DNA from: JBGPTF01 sp041490445 | Lineage (GTDB): Bacteria; Acidobacteriota; Terriglobia; Acidiferrales; UBA7541 | DNA length: 64,000 nt | Direction: 5' to 3' | Assembly: GCA_041490445.1 (NCBI GenBank) | Contig: JBGPTF010000004.1 | Location: forward strand, 124,001-188,000 | Shown here: one piece after another, positions 58,619-64,000 of the stretch | Numbering within the stretch: the stretch's first letter is position 1 | How the letters are laid out: each line of letters begins with the position of its first letter | Position numbers and translations under genes: made by a program | The notes under the pieces: generated by a model | Seen by the model: the letters and a program-made list of their open reading frames with translations, nothing else | What the model was told of the DNA's origin: nothing | Database searches by the model: none

Positions 58619-58890
58619 GGATTCAGTTGGCGCGGCGAAGGACGGCGCTGGCGCGCTCGTCCGCCGGGCGAGGCGTTGGGAAAATCCACAATGACAGGTA
58701 GAAGCTCCGCTTCTGCCGCAGGATAGACTTTCAGGATCATCCGCCATCTAGCCGAAGAATGAAGCGTTCGTCCCGACGAGCGCAAATTGCTGCGCACATG
58801 TGCTTGCCTGTGTTACCCGGTAATGCTACTTTGCCTCGCGCTGCCCAATTGGCCGGCAAAAATTCCGGCCCGAAAACGCGGAGGTGAGGC

Positions 58891-61092
58891 GTGGCAACAC
58901 GACCATGGAGTTCGACAGCACCGGCGGGCGAATTCCGCCCGTACGTGGACAGCTCGATGAGCATGGTGGAATTCAGCCTTCGCGCGGTCGTGCTCGGCGC
59001 GCTGTTCGGGGTTTTGTTCGGCGCGGTGTCGGTGTACGTCGGCCTCCGCGCGGGTCTGACGGTTTCCGCTTCGATTCCGATCGCGGTGCTGTCGATCAGC
59101 ATTCTGCGGGCGTTCGGGCGGGCGACGATACTCGAGAACAACATCGTGCAGACGACCGGCTCGGCAGGCGAGTCGGTGGCCGCCGGCGTGATTTTTTCGA
59201 TCCCCGCGCTGATTTTCCTGGGCTATTCGCTGAATACCGAATACTGGCGGATTTTCTTTCTCGCGCTGATGGGCGGCTGGCTCGGGGTGCTGTTCATGAT
59301 CCCGCTGCGGCGGCAACTGATCGTCAAGGAACACGGCAATCTGACGTTTCCGGAAGGCACGGCCTGCGCCGACGTGCTGGTGGCGGGCGAGCGAGGGGGA
59401 TCGTTTGCCGGGCGCGTGTTCTGGGGATTGGGGCTTGGCGGCGCGTACACGTTCATGATGAACACGATGGGAATGTGGACCGGCCAGCCGGATTACCAGC
59501 CGAAATGGCTGCCGGGGGCGTCGTTCCGCGCGGCGGTGACGTCGGAGTATCTCGGGGTCGGCTACATCATCGGGCCGCGGGTGGCGGGAATTCTGTTCGC
59601 GGGCGGCGTGTTTTCGTGGCTGGTGCTGATGCCCGCGATCAAATTTTTCGGATCGCTTGCGCCGCAAATGGCGCTATATCCGAGCACGGTGCCGATTCCG
59701 CAGATGACGTCCGATCAATTGTGGGCGAGCTATATCCGTCCGATGGGCGCGGGCGCGGTGGCGGCCGCGGGATTGATCACGCTGGTCAAGACGCTGCCGA
59801 CGATTTTTTCGGCGCTGACCGCGGGAATCAAAGACGTGAGGGCGCAGCGGGGGGAAGCAGCTCCGATGATGGACCGCATCGAGCGGGATCTTTCGATGCG
59901 CATTGTGGGGTTCGGATCGATGCTGATCATCCTGATGATGTGGGCGCTGCTGACGTTCAAGCCGATCCCCGGCGCACAGACGGGACTCTTTTCCAACATC
60001 CTCGCCGCCGTTTTCGTGGTGGTGTTCGGCTTCCTGTTCGTGACGGTGGCTTCGCGAATCAGCGGGCTGATCGGGAATTCGTCGAACCCGGTGAGCGGGA
60101 TGACGATCGCCACGCTGATGGCGACGTGCGCGATGTTCCTGGTGGTGGGATGGACGAAGGGGCCGTATGCCGTACTGGCGCTGACGATCGGCGGAGTGGT
60201 TTGCATCGCGTCGGCAATCGCCGGAGCGACATCGCAGGACTTGAAGACAGGCTACCTGGTTGGAGCGACTCCGCGGTGGCAGCAAATCGGACTCATGATC
60301 GGCGTCGCGGTGTCTTCGCTCGCGGTGGGCGGCACGCTGATCCTGATGAACAAGGGGCTCGAGAAATACGTGCCGGTGCGGATTCCGTTGGCGGTGGAGC
60401 AGATGCCCGCCGGAGTCCAGCAGGAAAGCAACCGATTCGAATACAAGGGAAAGAACTACGTGCTGGTGAATGCGCTCGGCTCGAGCGTGATTCCGGACGG
60501 AAAATACCTCTACGATCCGGACACGCATGAGATTGAAGTGCAGTGGGTGCAGGGAATTGGCAGCGACAAAGCGGCGGCTCCGCAAGCGCGGCTGATGGCC
60601 ACGGTGATCAGCGGAATTCTAAACCAGCGGCTGCCGTGGAGACTGGTGCTGATGGGCGTGTTCCTGGTGATCGCGGTGGAATTGCTGGGAATTCGTTCGC
60701 TGCCATTCGCGGTCGGTTCGTACTTATCCATTGCGACGACGCTGGCCATGTTTGTCGGCGGACTGTTGCGCTGGCTCTCCGAGCGCGGGATGGAGAAGAA
60801 GAGCGGATCGGAGAGCGAGGTGAGTCCCGGCTCGCTGTATGCCAGCGGCTTGATCGCAGCCGGTGGCGTGTTCGGATTGCTGGCGATTGTGATCAATCTT
60901 TTGCAGGACCCGGAGATCGGCACGCGCGTGCCGGGCTGGCTGCGCTTCCTGCACTTGCCGTTGCCGGCGAAAATGTTTGCGTTCGGGCCGAAATTCATGC
61001 CGCATTGGAGCCAGGCGTCGTGGCTCGGCGTCGTGATGTTCGCGCTGCTGGGGATGTCGCTGTTCGTGTTTGCCAGAAAGAAATTGGATTGA
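58891..61092 (+). CDS. OPT-family oligopeptide/metal-siderophore transporter
   Basis: 733 residues from GTG 58891 with GGAGGTGA upstream. About 15 hydrophobic spans. OPT signatures: VSVYVGLRAGLTVSASIPIAVLSI, NNIVQTTGSAGESVAAGVIF, and GNLTFPEGTACADVLVAGE. A periplasmic or cytoplasmic loop around residues 490-560 is polar (YKGKNYVLVNALGSS). Substrates may be oligopeptides or metal chelates. It stands alone between two short gaps. Confidence 0.9.
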   Translation: MATRPWSSTAPAGEFRPYVDSSMSMVEFSLRAVVLGALFGVLFGAVSVYVGLRAGLTVSASIPIAVLSISILRAFGRATILENNIVQTTGSAGESVAAGVIFSIPALIFLGYSLNTEYWRIFFLALMGGWLGVLFMIPLRRQLIVKEHGNLTFPEGTACADVLVAGERGGSFAGRVFWGLGLGGAYTFMMNTMGMWTGQPDYQPKWLPGASFRAAVTSEYLGVGYIIGPRVAGILFAGGVFSWLVLMPAIKFFGSLAPQMALYPSTVPIPQMTSDQLWASYIRPMGAGAVAAAGLITLVKTLPTIFSALTAGIKDVRAQRGEAAPMMDRIERDLSMRIVGFGSMLIILMMWALLTFKPIPGAQTGLFSNILAAVFVVVFGFLFVTVASRISGLIGNSSNPVSGMTIATLMATCAMFLVVGWTKGPYAVLALTIGGVVCIASAIAGATSQDLKTGYLVGATPRWQQIGLMIGVAVSSLAVGGTLILMNKGLEKYVPVRIPLAVEQMPAGVQQESNRFEYKGKNYVLVNALGSSVIPDGKYLYDPDTHEIEVQWVQGIGSDKAAAPQARLMATVISGILNQRLPWRLVLMGVFLVIAVELLGIRSLPFAVGSYLSIATTLAMFVGGLLRWLSERGMEKKSGSESEVSPGSLYASGLIAAGGVFGLLAIVINLLQDPEIGTRVPGWLRFLHLPLPAKMFAFGPKFMPHWSQASWLGVVMFALLGMSLFVFARKKLD

Positions 61093-61351
61093 TCAAAATT
61101 CCAGCACGGGCACGGTGAGCCGTACCGATGCTCTCCGCAACACTGCCCGCGCCTTCGTCGCCGGTCAGTTTCAGAGAAGCGCGTTATGCAGACAAGTGGA
61201 TTGCTTCTGAGTGCGTCGTAATACGGTCACAATCGGCGAAGACAGACGGGGAAAGCGGATATTTCGACGCTTGCCGAGTACAAACCCCACTGGAGCGCAG
61301 CCCGTGGCGCTTCCGCAATTGCAGGAACTATGAGCTACCCTCATGACTTGG

Positions 61352-61777
61352 CTAGAATTTGAACTCCTGAATGAAGGGTGGATTCTGATCAAAGTCGCTG
61401 TAACGAATCCACCTCGGCCGGACGACAAAATACGTGATGCCGGGCCAGCTCAGGTGGCTTAAGCATTCAGGCCATCTCTTGAAATACATTTGTTGGTAGC
61501 GCGAGAGCTCCGTTCCTTCGGGCTGGTGCGCTTCGCCCTCGAACTGCACCGTGATTTCGCCCGTCCACCCCACCTCGAACGAGCAAAGGGGATTCGCCGT
61601 CAGATTCTGAAACTTGCGAGAACTTTTGACGGTGTCGAAGATGATTTCACACTCGGGTGTCACGGCAATTCCGACGAGGGCGGATTGCGGCTTCCCCGCG
61701 GGAGAAATGGTTCCCAGCACTCCCAGCGTCTGTTGGGCGATGAACCGGTAGATGTCCGCTCTTGTCATGTCAGGCAT
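61352..61777 (-). CDS. Pyridoxamine 5-phosphate oxidase-like FMN-binding protein
   Basis: 141 residues. It follows the split beta-barrel PNPOx pattern: RFIAQQTLGVLGTISPAGKPQSALVGIAVTPECEIIFDTVKSSRKFQNLTANPLCSFEVGW, and YFVVRPRWIRYSDF at the end. It lacks a long C-terminal catalytic extension of true PdxH, so it is probably a general flavin reductase-type or flavin/heme-binding protein. Adjacent, divergent neighbour is the DinB-like gene. Confidence 0.78.
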   Translation of the reverse strand: MPDMTRADIYRFIAQQTLGVLGTISPAGKPQSALVGIAVTPECEIIFDTVKSSRKFQNLTANPLCSFEVGWTGEITVQFEGEAHQPEGTELSRYQQMYFKRWPECLSHLSWPGITYFVVRPRWIRYSDFDQNPPFIQEFKF

Positions 61778-61845
61778 TCTCCAAGAAGTTCGGTCCCTTC
61801 AGCAACATGAAGTTTACTTGGGCTCATGTTTCACAAGGAGTGTTT

Positions 61846-62409
61846 ATGTCGCACCGGGCCACGACTGAGTCAAACATTCGCGAGGTTTTGCTAGAAACGT
61901 ACGCGGCCAATGACCGAATGAACCAGCTCCTCTTCGAGCACCTGGATGCGCGCGCTTGGCGAGCCAAACCGCCCGGCCTGAACCGGCGAAAGGGCCGTAC
62001 GATCGCCGCCATTTTCGCCCATATGCACAACAACCGCCTGGTTTGGCTGAAACACTCGGCGCCACATCTTCGGCGTCCTGCGCCGCTCGATCCCTTCCGC
62101 TGCACCGCAAGACAAGCAGCAATCGCCCACCGAAGGAGCGCGGCGCGCTGCCTGCAAATGCTGAAGGAAGCCTTGTCGGAAAACCCGGACCGGCGGGTGA
62201 CGAAATTTTCACGCGGCAGTTGGACGCGCGACTGGCCGGCGGGCGCGACAATGTTCGCCTATATGTTCGCCCATGAAGCACATCACCGCGGCCAGGTAAT
62301 CGCACTCGCTCACCAGCTCGGCTATCGCCTGCCCGATAGAGCGGCTTACGGAATCTGGCACTGGAACAGGCTTTGGAAGGAGCTTGGATTCGCCCACGGC
62401 CCCAGATGA
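61846..62409 (+). CDS. DinB-like metal-dependent protein
   Basis: 187 residues from ATG 61846 with AAGGAG upstream; a longer frame crosses the divergent gene. Four-helix bundle with metal histidines at FAHMHNNRLVWLKH and MFAHEAHHRGQVIALAHQLG, the DinB/YfiT H-x-x-x-H arrangement. Such proteins may act as thiol-dependent S-transferases (bacillithiol or mycothiol) or have unknown roles. Confidence 0.78.
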   Translation: MSHRATTESNIREVLLETYAANDRMNQLLFEHLDARAWRAKPPGLNRRKGRTIAAIFAHMHNNRLVWLKHSAPHLRRPAPLDPFRCTARQAAIAHRRSAARCLQMLKEALSENPDRRVTKFSRGSWTRDWPAGATMFAYMFAHEAHHRGQVIALAHQLGYRLPDRAAYGIWHWNRLWKELGFAHGPR

Positions 62410-62461
62410 ATTCCGGCGCCGCGGGCATCTTGCTTGGTCCTACACCGGGGCTTTCGTATTT

Positions 62462-62491
62462 TTGACAATTCGAGCCGTTGGCTCATAGACT
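62462..62491 (+). promoter_or_regulatory. Predicted promoter of the rhomboid gene
   Basis: TTGACA (62462-62467), 18 nt, TAGACT (62486-62491). The ATG at 62501 follows by 9 nt with no ribosome site, so the transcript would be leaderless or nearly so. Confidence 0.5.
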
Positions 62492-62500
62492 CTTCCTAGC

Positions 62501-63277
62501 ATGGGTTATTCACCGCGCAGCTACGGGCATCGCTTCAACTGGCGCGGCCTGCTGACGCCCGCCATCAAAACGATCTTGATCGCCTGCACGGCGGTGTTCC
62601 TGCTGCAAACGATGCTTGCGCTGTTCCCCGGCGCAGAATTCTATAGGAATTTCGAGCTGTACCTAGGATTGGTGCCTTATGCGGTGCTCCACGGATACAT
62701 CTGGCAGCTCGGCACCTATCTGTTCCTGCATGGAGGGCTGGGGCACCTGCTCATCAACATGCTGGTGCTGTGGATGTTCGGTGCGGACCTCGAACGGACC
62801 TGGGGGAAACGCCGCTTCTTCTTTTATTACTTTCTGTGCGGGATCGGCGCGGGCGTGATCACGGTCGGCGTCAAGGCATTCTTCTACCCGATGGGAAGCA
62901 ATCCGATGCTGGTCCCCACGATCGGCGCTTCGGGCGCCATCTACGGCGTTCTGCTGGCGACGGCGGTGCTGTTTCCGGATCGCGAAGTGTGGCTGATTCC
63001 ACTCCCCATCACGCTGCCGATGCGCGCGTTCGTGGTGATCATGGGCGCGATTGAATTCTTCGGCACGCTCGGCGCGAGCGGGGACAACATCAGCCACGTG
63101 TGCCACCTGGGCGGAATGCTGGTGGGCTACCTTTATTTGCGGCGCGGGTCGTATCTGTACGGAGTCCGCAACCGGTATACCGACTGGAGACGCAAGCGCC
63201 TGCGCCGGAAGTTTGAAGTGTACGTCCGCGATCATGAGGACAAGCCGCCCACGCATCCCGGCGATTGGGTGAATTGA
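62501..63277 (+). CDS. Rhomboid family intramembrane serine protease
   Basis: 258 residues. Six spans. Catalytic Ser in PTIGASGAIYGVLLA (GxSG) and His in ISHVCHLGGMLVGYLYLRRG; the oxyanion/HN region is YLFLHGGLGHLLINMLVLWMFG. The cytoplasmic C-terminal tail is basic (RRKRLRRKFEVYVRDHED). It cleaves membrane-embedded substrates; targets unknown. Confidence 0.92.
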   Translation: MGYSPRSYGHRFNWRGLLTPAIKTILIACTAVFLLQTMLALFPGAEFYRNFELYLGLVPYAVLHGYIWQLGTYLFLHGGLGHLLINMLVLWMFGADLERTWGKRRFFFYYFLCGIGAGVITVGVKAFFYPMGSNPMLVPTIGASGAIYGVLLATAVLFPDREVWLIPLPITLPMRAFVVIMGAIEFFGTLGASGDNISHVCHLGGMLVGYLYLRRGSYLYGVRNRYTDWRRKRLRRKFEVYVRDHEDKPPTHPGDWVN

Positions 63278-63581
63278 GTTTTCCTCCCGCCTGTGCAGAG
63301 GAACCATAGCCAGTTTTTTCAGAGGGATTCATCGCTAGCATGGATCAGGGCAATCAACAGAAAGCGAAGAAATCTCCGCGGCAACCGCATGGCAGTTCTT
63401 TTCGACGGGTGCTAGAGTTTTGCGTTGAGATCCTTCGCCCATCCTCATCGGATGGTCTCAGGATGACAGCGTACAGGAATGGTTCGGCTGCGCTCACCAC
63501 AGGTGGTTCGGCGGCGCTTGATGAGAAGTCGCAACCGGCAAGCGGTTCGAAGGCGTGAATGGTTGTGGAGAATTTGCAGAT
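63278..63581. other. Intergenic region with dispersed repeats
   Basis: 304 nt without a supportable gene. It carries CTCAGGATGACAGCG (63457-63471), the reverse complement of the repeat core at 43769-43783, and GGTTCGGCTGCGCTCACCAC (about 63480-63500), near-reverse complement of 40713-40734. It therefore seems built from degenerate members of the same repeat family. Confidence 0.5.
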
Positions 63582-64000
63582 TCAGCGGGAAACGCGATGC
63601 AGCCGCATGAGGTTGGTGGAACCGCGGGTGCCGAGAGGCGTTCCCGCGACGATGCCGATCACGTCGCCGCGATGAACTAGCCGTTCTTCGTGGAGGCGCT
63701 TCTCGGCGATCACGGCGAGGTAGTCAACGTCGCGAACGAGTTCGATGGTGCGCGGCAAGACGCCCCAGAGCAGGCTGAGCCGGCGGCGGGTTTCCTGATT
63801 CGGCGAAAACGCGACGATGGGCGCGCGCGGGCGGTATTTCGAGACGAGCAGGGCGGAAGAGCCCGTCTCCGTGAAAACGGCGATGACTTTCATTTGCAGC
63901 TCTTCGGCAGCGTGGCAAATGGCTTCGGCGATCGTCTCGTTGATGCGAAGCTCATCGCGGCGCGCCGGGCGCGGCTGGTGCACGATGCTGGCCTCGGCGG
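63582..64000 (-). CDS. pyk: Pyruvate kinase, C-terminal part, cut by the window edge
   Basis: 139 residues up to the right edge (the frame enters from beyond base 64000). The C-terminal allosteric domain is recognisable: NETIAEAICHAAEELQMKVIAVFTETGSSALLVSKYRPRAPIVAFSPNQETRRRLSLLWGV, then a glycine-rich end GDVIGIVAGTPLGTRGSTNLMRLHRV. It catalyses the last step of glycolysis. N-terminal catalytic barrel is outside the window. Confidence 0.92.
   Translation of the reverse strand, partial: AEASIVHQPRPARRDELRINETIAEAICHAAEELQMKVIAVFTETGSSALLVSKYRPRAPIVAFSPNQETRRRLSLLWGVLPRTIELVRDVDYLAVIAEKRLHEERLVHRGDVIGIVAGTPLGTRGSTNLMRLHRVSR

Noticed and set aside
58594..58740. Minus-strand frame with MILKVYPAAEAELL, similar to the start of RelE/ParE toxins
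   Set aside because: Similarity stops after about 14 residues and no antitoxin is present; at most a decayed fragment.

Overview
This window looks like a chromosomal segment of a high-GC, Gram-negative bacterium, most likely an Acidobacteriota member. That placement is inferred from family content (a long SBBP-repeat secreted protein, a PilZ/coiled-coil protein, a carboxypeptidase-regulatory plus TPR secreted protein, Wza/Wzc-type export genes) and from codon bias; no rRNA gene is present to confirm it. Most intergenic gaps are short, and many minus-strand genes overlap by 4 nt (ATGA).

Region 1 (1-22.9 kb, minus strand) is one long co-directional run. Read in the direction of transcription it begins with a compact RiPP module that I read as a lasso-peptide cluster: a PqqD-like leader-binding protein (B1), a transglutaminase-like leader peptidase (B2), an asparagine-synthetase-like macrolactam synthetase (C, with Ser instead of the catalytic Cys at residue 2), a 48-codon precursor gene (A, 19869-20015), an HPr-kinase-like kinase (K), and a nucleotidyltransferase fused to a methyltransferase (N-MT). 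The precursor has an exact YxxPxLxxxGxxxxxT leader motif, a predicted 19-residue core with Asp at position 9, and a C-terminal Thr. The run continues without a clear break into a polysaccharide locus: TPR/carbohydrate-binding membrane protein, O-antigen-ligase-like protein, Wza, Wzc, two sugar epimerases, a GT-C-like membrane protein, Wzm/Wzt ABC exporter, methyltransferases, glycosyltransferases, and a carbamoyltransferase cut by the left edge. A divergent ABC-2 exporter pair and a membrane glycosyltransferase (22.9-26.2 kb, plus) sit on the other side of the lasso promoter region.

Region 2 (26.2-36.5 kb) holds large secreted and structural proteins (SBBP-repeat protein, FecR-like protein, PilZ plus coiled-coil protein, regulatory-like/TPR protein) together with a GT2 glycosyltransferase and a DegT aminotransferase.

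Region 3 (36.5-43.8 kb) is housekeeping: queC, queE and queD (7-deazaguanine synthesis), a DinG-type helicase, der, a MerR regulator, tRNA-Pro(GGG) and surE.

Region 4 (44-51 kb) is accessory: a NiCoT-like metal transporter, then a visibly AT-richer FkbM methyltransferase gene bracketed by two copies of a ~265-bp direct repeat carrying the same promoter. The right copy leads into a membrane-bound spermidine-synthase-like gene broken by a single-base frameshift. A methyltransferase, a ceramidase-like membrane protein and tRNA-Pro(CGG) follow.

Region 5 (51.4-64 kb) carries a receiver-domain protein, rtcB, a DUF433/PIN-like toxin-antitoxin-type pair, serA, yqeY, an OPT transporter, small enzymes, a rhomboid protease and the C-terminal end of pyruvate kinase at the right edge.
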